A stretch of DNA of 64,000 nucleotides, from NCBI RefSeq assembly GCF_900637195.1, contig NZ_LR134356.1, positions 496,001 to 560,000 on the forward strand, given 5' to 3'. The translations under genes were made by a program, and so were the position numbers. Positions 1-8,064 of the stretch are shown piece by piece (position 1 is the stretch's first letter; every line of letters begins with the position of its first letter). The stretch is from Mycolicibacterium aurum. Lineage in GTDB: Bacteria; Actinomycetota; Actinomycetes; Mycobacteriales; Mycobacteriaceae. The notes under the pieces were generated by a model. It searched no databases. It worked only from the letters and a program-made list of their open reading frames with translations, and had not been told where the DNA came from.

Positions 1-1
1 C

Positions 2-139
2 GGAACCGTGATGCGGCGCGGCTACAAGGTCGGTGATCAGATCGTCCGCCACGCCATGGTGGGCGTGGTCGACACCGTGCCCGACGCGTCAGTGCCCGGC
101 AATGCCGACCCTGAGGCCGAACAACCTTCACAATCGTAA
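2..139 (+). CDS. grpE: GrpE nucleotide exchange factor, 3' end only
   Basis: Only the last 45 codons are present. The reading frame enters from the left edge and ends at TAA 137-139. The visible part contains [18 protein letters not shown], which matches the conserved C-terminal beta-domain of GrpE, the exchange factor that releases ADP from DnaK. A short acidic tail follows the domain, as is common in actinobacterial GrpE. The gene lies 46 nt upstream of dnaJ, consistent with the dnaK-grpE-dnaJ-hspR operon of mycobacteria, whose promoter lies outside this window. Confidence 0.9.
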   Translation, partial: GTVMRRGYKVGDQIVRHAMVGVVDTVPDASVPGNADPEAEQPSQS

Positions 140-185
140 GAAGTGAACTGACAACAATGAGACACAGGTAAGGAGGTGACGCGAT

Positions 186-1376
186 ATGGCCCAGCGTGAA
201 TGGGTTGAAAAGGACTTCTACAAAGTGCTCGGCGTCGCCTCCGATGCCGACGAGAAGGACATCAAGCGAGCCGCACGAAAGATCCTCGCCGAGAACCATC
301 CCGACCGAAATCCAGGTAATGCCGAAGCCGAAGAGCGGTACAAGACCGCCTCGGAAGCCAAGGAAGTTCTCACCGACGCGGCGAAGCGCAAGGAGTACGA
401 CGAGACCCGCCGGCTGTTCGCAGGCGGCGGGTTCGGTCGGGGTCGCTACAGCGGTGGCGGCGGGCAAGGTTTCGGCGGCGGTTTCAGCGGTGCCGACGGC
501 CAGGAGTTCAACCTCAACGATCTGTTCGACGCCGCAGGTCAGTCCGGCGGCGCGAACATCGGTGACCTCTTCGGCGGGTTGTTCGGCCGTGGCGCACAGC
601 AGCCACGCCCCACCCGTCCCCGTCGGGGCAACGACCTGGAAACCGAGACCGAGCTGAGTTTCCTCGAAGCCACCAAGGGTGTGGCGATGCCGCTGCGGCT
701 CACCAGCCCGGCTCCGTGCACCAACTGCCACGGCAGCGGTGCCCGGCCGGGTACCAGCCCCAAGGTGTGCCCCAATTGCAATGGGGCAGGGGTCATCAGC
801 CGCAACCAGGGAGCGTTCGGGTTCTCCGAGCCGTGCACGGAATGCCGTGGCAGCGGGTCGATCATCGAGAACCCCTGCGACGAGTGCAAGGGCACCGGCG
901 TGACCACCCGGACCCGCACCATCAACGTGCGGATCCCTCCCGGCGTCGAGGACGGTCAGCGCATCAGGCTGGCCGGCCAGGGCGAAGCCGGGTTGCGGGG
1001 AGCACCCTCGGGCGACCTGTACGTGACCGTACATGTCAAGCCGGACAAGGTGTTCGGGCGCAACGGTGACGACCTCACGGTGGCCGTTCCGGTCAGCTTC
1101 CACGAGCTGGCCCTGGGGACAACGCTTTCCGTCCCCACTCTGGAGGGGAAGGTCGGCGTGCGTGTGCCCAAGGGCACCTCGGACGGCCGCATCCTGCGGG
1201 TCAGGGGCCGTGGCGTCCCGAAACGCTCAGGCGGACATGGTGATCTGCTGGTCACCGTGAAGGTCGCCGTGCCACCCAACCTGGAGGGCGAGGCGGCCGA
1301 GGCGCTGGAGGCGTACGCGAAAGCCGAACGGGCCAGTGGATTCGACCCCCGGGCGGGATGGGCGGGTTCGCTGTGA
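186..1376 (+). CDS. dnaJ: Chaperone protein DnaJ (type I Hsp40)
   Basis: 396-residue co-chaperone that delivers unfolded clients to DnaK and stimulates its ATPase. The J-domain covers about residues 10-75 with the essential HPD at 38-40. A Gly/Phe-rich linker follows (about 83-140), then four CxxCxGxG zinc repeats from residue 178 (CTNCHGSG, CPNCNGAG, CTECRGSG, CDECKGTG), then the C-terminal substrate-binding domains. This full type I layout corresponds to DnaJ1. The start is ATG 186, with a strong ribosome-binding site AGGAGGTGA at 171-179. It is the third gene of the heat-shock operon and its stop overlaps the hspR start, so the repressor is probably translated by coupling. Confidence 0.97.
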   Translation: MAQREWVEKDFYKVLGVASDADEKDIKRAARKILAENHPDRNPGNAEAEERYKTASEAKEVLTDAAKRKEYDETRRLFAGGGFGRGRYSGGGGQGFGGGFSGADGQEFNLNDLFDAAGQSGGANIGDLFGGLFGRGAQQPRPTRPRRGNDLETETELSFLEATKGVAMPLRLTSPAPCTNCHGSGARPGTSPKVCPNCNGAGVISRNQGAFGFSEPCTECRGSGSIIENPCDECKGTGVTTRTRTINVRIPPGVEDGQRIRLAGQGEAGLRGAPSGDLYVTVHVKPDKVFGRNGDDLTVAVPVSFHELALGTTLSVPTLEGKVGVRVPKGTSDGRILRVRGRGVPKRSGGHGDLLVTVKVAVPPNLEGEAAEALEAYAKAERASGFDPRAGWAGSL

Positions 1377-1732
1377 GTCGCGGTGAAGACGCCAGGACAT
1401 TTCTGATCTCGGTGGCCGCCGAGCTGGCCGGTATGCATGCGCAGACCCTGCGCACCTACGACCGGCTCGGCCTGGTCAGCCCGCAGCGCAGTTCGGGTGG
1501 CGGACGCCGATATTCACAGCGCGACGTGGATCTGCTACGTGAGGTCCAGCGCTTGTCGCAGGACGAGGGCGTGAACCTGGCCGGTATCAAACGCATCATC
1601 GAGCTGACCAATCAGGTCGAGGCGCTGCAGGCGCGGGTACGCGAACTCAGCAGTGAGGTCGAGCATCTGCGTGCCCAACCACGGCCCAAGAGCACCGCGC
1701 TGGTGGTGTGGCAACCGCGTCACCAGCGCTGA
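1373..1732 (+). CDS. hspR: HspR heat-shock repressor (MerR family)
   Basis: About 119-residue MerR-type repressor that uses DnaK as co-repressor and binds HAIR inverted repeats. The N-terminal helix-turn-helix and wing are evident (ISVAAELAGMHAQTLRTYDR, then SGGGRRYS), followed by NLAGIKRIIEL and a coiled-coil-like dimerisation segment. The C-terminus ends in the hydrophobic TALVVW segment shared with the M. tuberculosis protein. I prefer GTG 1373, which overlaps the dnaJ stop (GTGA) and has GGGCGGG at useful spacing. ATG 1358 in the same frame is possible, but its G-rich stretch is directly adjacent. A matching HAIR operator occurs before clpB at 14645, so the regulator and one of its targets are both in the window. 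Confidence 0.95.
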   Translation: MSRGEDARTFLISVAAELAGMHAQTLRTYDRLGLVSPQRSSGGGRRYSQRDVDLLREVQRLSQDEGVNLAGIKRIIELTNQVEALQARVRELSSEVEHLRAQPRPKSTALVVWQPRHQR

Positions 1733-1744
1733 AGCCTCGGCGGG

Positions 1745-2647
1745 TCAGCTGACCTTGATGCGGAACCTGGTGACAGCGGTCTCGCCGGGCTGCACCTCGC
1801 GGTAGCCGCCACGGCGCAGCGCATCGGTGGGAGCGGCCATCGGCTCGAAGCACACGACGTCGTCGTTGATCGGCGCGAAAACCTGTGCCGCGGAGAAGCC
1901 TTCGTCGAAGTGCACCTCGATGCGGCGGCCGCCACCCGAGACCGCGAACACCGAGCCGGCGGCGACCTCGTCGAAGCCGTCGTCGAACACCTTGGTGCCC
2001 AACACCTCTGTGGATGCGGGCCGCTGCTCCATGGCCCCGGTTGGAATGCCCCACGCGTTCACCGGGCGATACTGCATCTCCGGCATCTCGATCGTCCACT
2101 CCGCCCGCGGCACGCCGGGCAGCTGCAGGTACGGATGGAAGCCGAAGCACAACGGAACCCGTGATCCGGTGGTGGCGGTGACCGTCGTGGTGACGGTGAG
2201 GGTGCGGTCGGCCAATGTGATGTCCAGCGTCAGCAGATGGGGAAACGGAAAGCTGGCGAGCAGTCCGGGGCGCGCCGCGAAGTCCAGTTCGGCCGTCAGC
2301 TGCGATTCCAGCAGCGTCGTCACCGTCCACTCGTCGGAGGCGGCCAGGAAACCGTGGATCGGCACGCCGTGCTCGTCGGTGCGCACCCCGCCGGTGCCCG
2401 GCGTCAGCGTCACCACCGAGCCGTCGACGCCGTAGCCGTTGCTGCTGAGCCGGTTCGCCCACGGGTAGAGGATCGGGATGCCCATGGTCTTGTGATTGGA
2501 CACGTAGGCGTACAGACCCTTGCGCTGGCCCAGCAGTTCGACGCCGTCGTCGGACAGCGAGGTGCCGACCATACCGATGCGGGGGGCGTAGGTGGCGGTC
2601 AGCGGCGACGACGGATCGCGCAGCGTGACGGTTTCGAACTCGTCCAT
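1745..2647 (-). CDS. Aldose 1-epimerase family protein
   Basis: 300-residue protein of the galactose mutarotase-like fold, which interconverts alpha and beta anomers of sugars or sugar phosphates. Supporting signs are YPWANRLSSNGY near residue 60, GFHPYLQLPG in the middle and CFEPMAAPTDALR near the C-terminus. The last two carry the His and Glu expected near the active site, although the classical NHTYWN motif of GalM is not visible. The length fits the family. The gene is convergent with hspR, 12 nt away. GGAGGA directly precedes the ATG, so spacing is tight and the start is slightly uncertain. The substrate cannot be deduced. Confidence 0.8.
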   Translation of the reverse strand: MDEFETVTLRDPSSPLTATYAPRIGMVGTSLSDDGVELLGQRKGLYAYVSNHKTMGIPILYPWANRLSSNGYGVDGSVVTLTPGTGGVRTDEHGVPIHGFLAASDEWTVTTLLESQLTAELDFAARPGLLASFPFPHLLTLDITLADRTLTVTTTVTATTGSRVPLCFGFHPYLQLPGVPRAEWTIEMPEMQYRPVNAWGIPTGAMEQRPASTEVLGTKVFDDGFDEVAAGSVFAVSGGGRRIEVHFDEGFSAAQVFAPINDDVVCFEPMAAPTDALRRGGYREVQPGETAVTRFRIKVS

Positions 2648-2671
2648 TCCTCCGATCCTGCCACGTGCGCC

Positions 2672-3838
2672 TCAGTTGGCCAGGGGATCGTGCTGAATCC
2701 TTTCGGCAGGCGCACCTTTGGCGATCAACGCCGCCTTGGTCGCCTGCACCATCTCCGGTCGGCCGCACACCAGGATCTGCCGATCGCCCCAGTTCCCGTA
2801 ACGGGTGACCACCTCGGGCAGCCTGCCGCTCTGGCGTACGTGCAGTCCCCGCGGCGGTGTGACGTCCGGATAATCGGCCGCCCACGGCGGGTCGAAGTTC
2901 AGCTCCGACACCGGTGTCACCGACAGCCACGGGTTGGTGGACGCGATCTCCCACAGGGTGCGCAGGTCATAGAGTTCACAGGGGTACTTCGCGCCGAAGA
3001 ACAGGTGGACGCGGGGATTCTCGCCGAACCGGGTCAGGTCCATGATCATGGTCCGCAGCGGCGCCAGGCCGGTGCTGCCCGCCACCATCAGCACGTCGCC
3101 GCCGTCGCGGTCGATCTCCATCGCACCGTGCGGGTTGGACAGTCGCCAGCGATCCCCCGGGCGGGTCTCGCCGATGATCGCGGTACTGACCATGCCGCCC
3201 GGGATGGAGCGGACGTGGAACTCGATGTATCCGGCCGGGTCGGCGGGGATCGACGGGCTCAGGTAGCGCCACCGGCGCGGCCACTGCGGGATCTGTACCG
3301 GCACGTACTGCCCCGGGTGGTAGGCCACCGCGTGGTCCATCCGCAGCCGGACCACCGAGACGTCGCGGGTGGGGCGCAGGTGTTCGAGCACGGTGCCGTC
3401 GCAGAACGGCGGGCTGGTCTCCGCATCCGCGGCGCCGCTCATGACCCCGACCACCAGGTCGACGACGTCGTTCACGGCTTCGCCGAGTCTGCGGTCCCAG
3501 CGGTCGGACAGCGCGCTGCGCAGCGTGGTCAGCAGGGCGTCCTGGAGTGTCGCGTAGTGCCCGGAGGTGACACCGTACTTGCGGTGATCCCGGCCGAGCT
3601 GGGCCAGGAAGGCGACCGGCTCCTCGGCCCGCTGGGCGATGAGCTCGTCGCACAACCAGCACATGGCCTGGCCGAATACCCGGCGCTGTTTCGCCATGTC
3701 CGGGGGAAAGAGGTCGCGGGCTGACATGTCGACGGCGAACCAGCGGGTGTAGAACCGGCCGATCACCGTGTCGGAGCCGTCACCGACGTCGAGCACATCC
3801 CGGAGGATGCGCACCGATTCGCGGTCTTCGAGGCCCAC
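2672..3838 (-). CDS. Flavohaemoglobin-like two-domain oxidoreductase (Rv0385 type)
   Basis: 388 residues with an N-terminal globin-like domain (about 1-135) and a C-terminal ferredoxin-reductase module. HPGQYVPVQIP and RYLSPS mark the FAD-binding barrel. LMVAGSTGLAPLRTMI and LVCGRPEMVQ mark the NAD(P)-binding fold. A candidate proximal haem His lies in LGRDHRKYGV. Size and layout match M. tuberculosis Rv0385, a type II flavohaemoglobin whose globin pocket departs from the NO-dioxygenase type. Either NO detoxification or a lactate-linked electron transfer role is therefore possible. The start codon is GTG 3838. The next 122 nt upstream carry no gene. Confidence 0.85.
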   Translation of the reverse strand: MGLEDRESVRILRDVLDVGDGSDTVIGRFYTRWFAVDMSARDLFPPDMAKQRRVFGQAMCWLCDELIAQRAEEPVAFLAQLGRDHRKYGVTSGHYATLQDALLTTLRSALSDRWDRRLGEAVNDVVDLVVGVMSGAADAETSPPFCDGTVLEHLRPTRDVSVVRLRMDHAVAYHPGQYVPVQIPQWPRRWRYLSPSIPADPAGYIEFHVRSIPGGMVSTAIIGETRPGDRWRLSNPHGAMEIDRDGGDVLMVAGSTGLAPLRTMIMDLTRFGENPRVHLFFGAKYPCELYDLRTLWEIASTNPWLSVTPVSELNFDPPWAADYPDVTPPRGLHVRQSGRLPEVVTRYGNWGDRQILVCGRPEMVQATKAALIAKGAPAERIQHDPLAN

Positions 3839-3960
3839 GCCGCACGATCCTAAGTCACTCGGGCGCTGTCTTCCCGCGACGAACGGCCGCCGGCGCCGCC
3901 ATCGCCGGGCCGGCGAGGAATCGGCAGGTCAGCGCGCCGGCCGCAGCGGATGCGCGCGCG

Positions 3961-4638
3961 CTACCCCGTCAGGGCGTGGATTCCTTTGTACAAGACCAGA
4001 AGACCGATGACGACCAGGATCGCCGCGACCAACGTCGCGTGCTGCCGCTCCATCCAGGCCTTCAGCCGGTTCAGCGCGGGGTCCAGCCGGTCGCCCGAGA
4101 CGGCGTAGCCGAGGATGGGCAGCGCGACCGTCGAAGCGGCGATCACGACGAACCACACCTCGGCAGCCCACACCGCGGGTGTGTTGATGCCCGACGATCC
4201 GATCGCCAAACCCGCTGCGGCACAGATCAACAGCACCTTGACGTTGACCACGGTCAGCACCACCGCCGTCACACCCGCCTTGGCCGGTGTCAGCGTGCTC
4301 ATGCGCGTCATCCAGCCGGGCATGTGCTCGGACTTCGTGCGGGTCGCCCAGCGGTAGACGCCGAAGACGATCAGCGCGGCGCCGACGACGATGCGAAGCC
4401 AGGACGCCCAGCTGGGCGGTTCGGTGCCGATGCCGCCGATCAGATTCGACAGTTCCAGGAAGACGCCGGTGAGCACGGCGAGGCCGAGTACCCAACCGGC
4501 CAGAAATGCCAGCCCGGTCGGTTTGGGTCGGGGAGTGTGCAGGACGAGGATCGCCGGGATGATCGACAGCGGGGAGAGAGCGACCACGAGCGCCAGCGGA
4601 ATGAGCTCGGTGAGAATTGATCCCCAGGTTCCCGACAC
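3961..4638 (-). CDS. GAP/Sap-family multi-pass membrane protein
   Basis: About 225 residues with six predicted membrane helices. Short conserved stretches include PLSIIPAILVLHTPRPKP and LAFLAGWVLGL. They resemble the mycobacterial Sap/GAP family (sulfolipid-addressing and glycopeptidolipid-addressing proteins), itself LysE-like. Family members help transport cell-envelope glycolipids, but no lipid-synthesis gene is adjacent here, so the substrate is unknown. I place the start at GTG 4638 because the longer frame upstream adds a basic, non-membrane tail that would overlap the divergent guaD promoter region. Confidence 0.7.
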   Translation of the reverse strand: MSGTWGSILTELIPLALVVALSPLSIIPAILVLHTPRPKPTGLAFLAGWVLGLAVLTGVFLELSNLIGGIGTEPPSWASWLRIVVGAALIVFGVYRWATRTKSEHMPGWMTRMSTLTPAKAGVTAVVLTVVNVKVLLICAAAGLAIGSSGINTPAVWAAEVWFVVIAASTVALPILGYAVSGDRLDPALNRLKAWMERQHATLVAAILVVIGLLVLYKGIHALTG

Positions 4639-4720
4639 TGGACGAACGTAGCAAGGAGCATTCTCTGCTGCGCGCTGTTTGACCCGCGTGAGACGCGCAT
4701 CTCGTCGGTATCGTCGCCCC

Positions 4721-6136
4721 ATGACCCAGCTCCATCTCGGGCACGTGTTTCACGTCGCAGGCAGTCCCGCGCTGACCGGCGCGGCCTCCGCGCTCGTCTC
4801 GATCCCCGACGGCGCACTGGCGGTCGACGGATCCGGCCGCATCGTGTTCTGCGGTGAGCGCGCCGCGCTGCCGCCCGAGTTCGACGGTGCCGAGGTCCGC
4901 GACCACCGTCCGGGGTTTCTGCTACCGGGATTCGTCGATACCCACATCCATTTCCCGCAGACCTTCGCAGGTGACTCCTACGGCGGAGGTCAGCTGTTGG
5001 AGTGGCTCGAACACTGCATCTTCCCATCCGAGTCGCGGTTCGCCGACCCGGAGTTCGCCGCACGCGCCGCGGTGGAATTCTGTGACCGCCGCATCGCCGC
5101 CGGAACCACCGCGGCCATGGTGTTCGGTTCGGCGTTCCCGCACGCGCAGGATGCCCTGTTCGCCGAGACGCGACGCCGCGGTCTGCGCATCGTCAGCGGA
5201 CGCGGCATCCAGACCGTGGGCCCGGACAGCGCGGCGGCGCTGATCACCTCGGAAGAGGATGCGCTGCGTCTCACCCGTGACGAGATCGACAGATGGCACG
5301 CCGCCGACACCGGCGATGTGGCCACAGCCCTGCTCCATGTCGCGATCGTCCCGCGCTTCTCGCTCTCGGTCACCACGCATACCCTCAAAGACCTTGGTGA
5401 GCTGTACGACTCGGTGCGTGACCGCGGCGTCTACGTCCACAGCCACCTCAACGAGAACAACAGACCGGGTACCGGAGAGGTCGCCAGCGTCAAGCAGATG
5501 TATGGCGTCCACACCTATCTGGACACCTACGACGGGAAGTTCGGGCCGGGATCGTCGGTCGGCGGCAAGAGTCTGCTGGGACGCCGGACCATCCTGGCCC
5601 ACTGCGTGCACTGTGAGGACTCGGAACTGGAACGCATGGCCGAGACCGGCACCTCGATCGCGCACTGCCCGGTCTCTCAGCTGTTCCTGGGGTCGGGCAC
5701 CATGCCATGGAAGCGCACGGTGGCCTCCGGTGTGAACATCTCTGCCGGAACCGATTTCGGCGGCGGCGACGAATGGCTGATCGCCCGGGTCGTGGCGGAC
5801 GCGTTCAAGGTGCACATGGGTGAGGACGGCGACGCGGCAGTGGCCATGCATCCCGCCGAGATGCTCTTTCTCGGCACACTCGCGGGGGCGCGGGCACTCG
5901 ACATGGAGGACCGATTCGGCAACTTCGACGCCGGCAAGGAGGCCGACTTCGTGGTGGTCGAACCCGCCCGGGTGCCCGCGCTGGCCGGTGCGATCAACCA
6001 TGGTGTCCGCTCCTCTGATCGTGAAAGAGCGACGGAGCAAACACTTTTCGCTCTGCTGATGGGATTGCGCGAGCCGGCGATCACCGAGGTGTACGTGCAG
6101 GGCAGGCGCCTCCACGAAGAGCGGTCGAGTCGATGA
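4721..6136 (+). CDS. guaD: Guanine deaminase
   Basis: 471-residue zinc amidohydrolase that converts guanine to xanthine and ammonia in purine salvage. Metal-ligand motifs are in order: GFVDTHIHFPQ (HxH of strand 1), VHSHLNENN, LAHCVHCEDSELERM and SAGTDFGGG. The HFPQ and HLNEN signatures are typical of guanine deaminase rather than other amidohydrolases. The start is ATG 4721; a TAnnnT box (TATCGT, 4709-4714) six bases upstream suggests a leaderless transcript. The stop overlaps the next start (ATGA), so the following gene is probably co-translated. Confidence 0.92.
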   Translation: MTQLHLGHVFHVAGSPALTGAASALVSIPDGALAVDGSGRIVFCGERAALPPEFDGAEVRDHRPGFLLPGFVDTHIHFPQTFAGDSYGGGQLLEWLEHCIFPSESRFADPEFAARAAVEFCDRRIAAGTTAAMVFGSAFPHAQDALFAETRRRGLRIVSGRGIQTVGPDSAAALITSEEDALRLTRDEIDRWHAADTGDVATALLHVAIVPRFSLSVTTHTLKDLGELYDSVRDRGVYVHSHLNENNRPGTGEVASVKQMYGVHTYLDTYDGKFGPGSSVGGKSLLGRRTILAHCVHCEDSELERMAETGTSIAHCPVSQLFLGSGTMPWKRTVASGVNISAGTDFGGGDEWLIARVVADAFKVHMGEDGDAAVAMHPAEMLFLGTLAGARALDMEDRFGNFDAGKEADFVVVEPARVPALAGAINHGVRSSDRERATEQTLFALLMGLREPAITEVYVQGRRLHEERSSR

Positions 6137-7086
6137 CCTCGGCATCCGCGGTCACCGTCTTCCACCGGAACGACGACGACCGGACGGGATTCGAGGTGTG
6201 GGCCGCCGAGCTTCTGGCGTCCGCCCGTTCGGCCGCCGGCCACCTCTCGGGTTACGTGTCCGATCTCGATGATCCACATATGGATTGGGCGGTCGCGGTG
6301 ACGTTCGCCGATGAAGACCAGCTGCACTCCTGGCTCGACAGCCCGGCGCGACGCGACATGCTGCGGGACGGGCAGACGCGGGGCTTCTGGTGCGGCTCCG
6401 GGGATCTGGTTCTCACCGACGCCGGACCGACATCGGCGGGCGTCGGGGTGTTCCGGCACGCCGTCACCGCGGGCAAGGAGGGCGAATTCCGCCGGATGCA
6501 GGCGAGGTTGTCCACGGCCGCCGTGGCCTTCCCCGGTTACGAAGGCACCGTGCTGATCCCGGCCGACCGGGAGGGCGAGTGGTTGTCGATCATCCGATTC
6601 CGCACCGGGCCGCATCTGTCGGCCTGGATGCGCTCGGCGGAGCGGACCGAGGCGCTCGCGGGATTGCGCTCGACGTTGAGCGAGGACTTCGCGACGATCT
6701 CGAACACCACACCGTTCGGCACCACCGTGCGCATCGAGGACGGCCGCACGCTGATGACACCGAACTGGAAATCGGTGATGCTGGTGCTGCTCGTCCTGTA
6801 TCCGACCGTGATGCTGCTCTCCCGGTTTCTCGGTCCAGTCGTCGACGAGGCCGGTGCCGCACCGTGGTTGGGTCTGTGGATCAGCCAGGTCGTCAGCGTC
6901 AGCGCGATGCAGTGGTGGCTGATGCCCGCGGTGTCCCGGCCGTTCCGCACGTGGCTGGATCCGGTCGACGGCGCCGGGGTCCGGACCTCGCTCGCCGGCG
7001 CCGGCGTGATCCTCGCGCTGTACGCCGTGACCTTCACGGTGTTCGCGACCGTGCACGACCTCCAGTTCTGGGACTACGCCAACTGA
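6133..7086 (+). CDS. Tandem ABM-domain protein with C-terminal membrane helices
   Basis: 317 residues. Two successive ferredoxin-like domains of the antibiotic biosynthesis monooxygenase (ABM) type occupy about residues 1-95 and 98-200. Each contains the family's paired features (FEVWAAELLASA and GYVSDL, then FRRMQARLS and GYEGTVLIP). The last third holds three hydrophobic helices (VMLVLLVLYPTVMLLS, WLGLWISQVVSVSAM, LAGAGVILALYAVTFTVF), so the domains are membrane-anchored. ABM domains bind small hydrophobic molecules or haem, but no catalytic assignment is possible. The ATG overlaps the guaD stop by 4 nt, suggesting an operon without an obvious functional link. Confidence 0.7.
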   Translation: MTSASAVTVFHRNDDDRTGFEVWAAELLASARSAAGHLSGYVSDLDDPHMDWAVAVTFADEDQLHSWLDSPARRDMLRDGQTRGFWCGSGDLVLTDAGPTSAGVGVFRHAVTAGKEGEFRRMQARLSTAAVAFPGYEGTVLIPADREGEWLSIIRFRTGPHLSAWMRSAERTEALAGLRSTLSEDFATISNTTPFGTTVRIEDGRTLMTPNWKSVMLVLLVLYPTVMLLSRFLGPVVDEAGAAPWLGLWISQVVSVSAMQWWLMPAVSRPFRTWLDPVDGAGVRTSLAGAGVILALYAVTFTVFATVHDLQFWDYAN

Positions 7087-7148
7087 CGATGATTTCGGCC
7101 GGCCGCACGAGTCGGTACCTGTGAAAGCCAACTGTGAGGAGAATCCGC

Positions 7149-7502
7149 GTGTCCATCGCTCACGTACTCGGCGTCATTCCGGTTCGCGACATCGCCACCA
7201 GCAGGCAGTGGTACGCATCGCTGTTCGGCCGGCCGGAAGACAACAACCCGATGCCTTCGCTGGTGGAGTGGCAGGTGCTCCCCGGCGCCTGGGTGCAGGT
7301 GTTCCACGACGAAGACCGAGCGGGATCGACGTTGCTCAACTTTGCCGTGGACGACCTGGCCGGCCATGTCGCGCAACTGCGCGAGCGGGGCCTGGAGCCC
7401 AGCGACATCAGCGATGCCAACAAGGGCGTCCAGCTGTCCCGGGTGACGGATCCCGATGGCAACATCATCGGGCTGATCGGCGGCTTCCGTGTCGAATACT
7501 GA
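7149..7502 (+). CDS. VOC (glyoxalase/bleomycin resistance) family protein
   Basis: 117 residues forming one vicinal-oxygen-chelate domain. Recognisable elements are VIPVRDIATSRQWYASLFGR at the start, WVQVFHD in the middle and VTDPDGNIIGLIGG at the end. It starts at GTG 7149, preceded by GAGGAGA at 7136-7142. Members range from metal-dependent dioxygenases to antibiotic-binding proteins, and nothing here selects one role. The stop codon lies inside a 12-bp tandem repeat. Confidence 0.8.
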   Translation: MSIAHVLGVIPVRDIATSRQWYASLFGRPEDNNPMPSLVEWQVLPGAWVQVFHDEDRAGSTLLNFAVDDLAGHVAQLRERGLEPSDISDANKGVQLSRVTDPDGNIIGLIGGFRVEY

Positions 7503-7526
7503 GTCGAATACCGAATCGAATACCGA
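7491..7526 (+). repeat. 12-bp tandem repeat, three copies, across a stop codon
   Basis: Three adjacent units read GTCGAATACTGA, GTCGAATACCGA and ATCGAATACCGA. The first unit contains the TGA stop of the VOC gene. A single T/C change separates the stop-bearing unit from the next, so slippage or point change here would extend the protein in 4-residue steps (VEYR). Confidence 0.85.
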
Positions 7527-7584
7527 CGTCGTGCGTTAGCCGTTCGCTCACGTGCGCGACACCTGCCGGCGTCACAGTGAACAG

Positions 7585-8064
7585 GTGCCGGTCGGAAGGG
7601 AGTCGCGCGCCGGGCTCGGCCTGTCCCCGGTGCGATTCCACCGCTGGTGCGAGCACGTCATCGCTCACCTGCCCTTGGGGCTGGATCGGATCCCGCCCAC
7701 CCTTCTGGGCTTCTGCCTGATCAACAGTTTCACCTTCGGGGTGGACCTGGCGCTGCTGGTCTCGCTGCGCGGCGGTCTGGGAGTCCCGTACCCGGTGGCG
7801 GTGACCGTGGCCTACGCGTGCGCCTTCGGGCTGAGCTACGCGCTGAACCGGTACTTCAACTTTCGGTCGCATGCGCCCGTCGGGCCGCAGCTGGCGGTCT
7901 ACGTCGTCGTGGTGGTCGTCAACTACGTCGCGTTCATCCTCGCCGTGTCGACGCTGTTGACCATCTGGGGCGTCGACTACCGCATTGCCCGCGTGATCGC
8001 CGGCGGCTGTGAGGCGGTGTACATGTATTGCGCGCTGCGCTGGATCGTGTTCCGGAAGAGCTAG
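7585..8064 (+). CDS. GtrA-like membrane protein
   Basis: About 159 residues with four hydrophobic helices. The GtrA hallmarks are the first helix followed by YACAFGLSYALNRYFNFRS, and the C-terminal ALRWIVFRK. GtrA proteins are thought to flip polyprenyl-phosphate-linked sugars or to assist cell-wall glycosyltransferases. The start is uncertain: GTG 7552, 7585 and 7630 are all in frame, and 7630 would still keep all four helices. The gene ends convergently with the monooxygenase gene, overlapping by 4 nt. Confidence 0.78.
   Translation: MPVGRESRAGLGLSPVRFHRWCEHVIAHLPLGLDRIPPTLLGFCLINSFTFGVDLALLVSLRGGLGVPYPVAVTVAYACAFGLSYALNRYFNFRSHAPVGPQLAVYVVVVVVNYVAFILAVSTLLTIWGVDYRIARVIAGGCEAVYMYCALRWIVFRKS

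Noticed and set aside
2237..3724. A 495-codon plus-strand open frame opposite the epimerase and flavohaemoglobin genes
   Set aside because: It is antisense to two well-supported genes, crosses their junction, and its product is a low-complexity Arg/His/Gly/Val-rich sequence typical of high-GC shadow frames.
4679..4714. TTGACC (4679) and TATCGT (4709) as a housekeeping promoter for guaD
   Set aside because: The spacer is 24 nt, far from the usual 16-19, so only the -10 box is mentioned.
4922..7131. Long minus-strand frames (about 400-480 codons) opposite guaD and the ABM gene
   Set aside because: No domain is recognisable, and the composition and third-position pattern follow the sense genes. 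The same applies to the frames at 28638-29861, 45705-47126 and 46972-48237.
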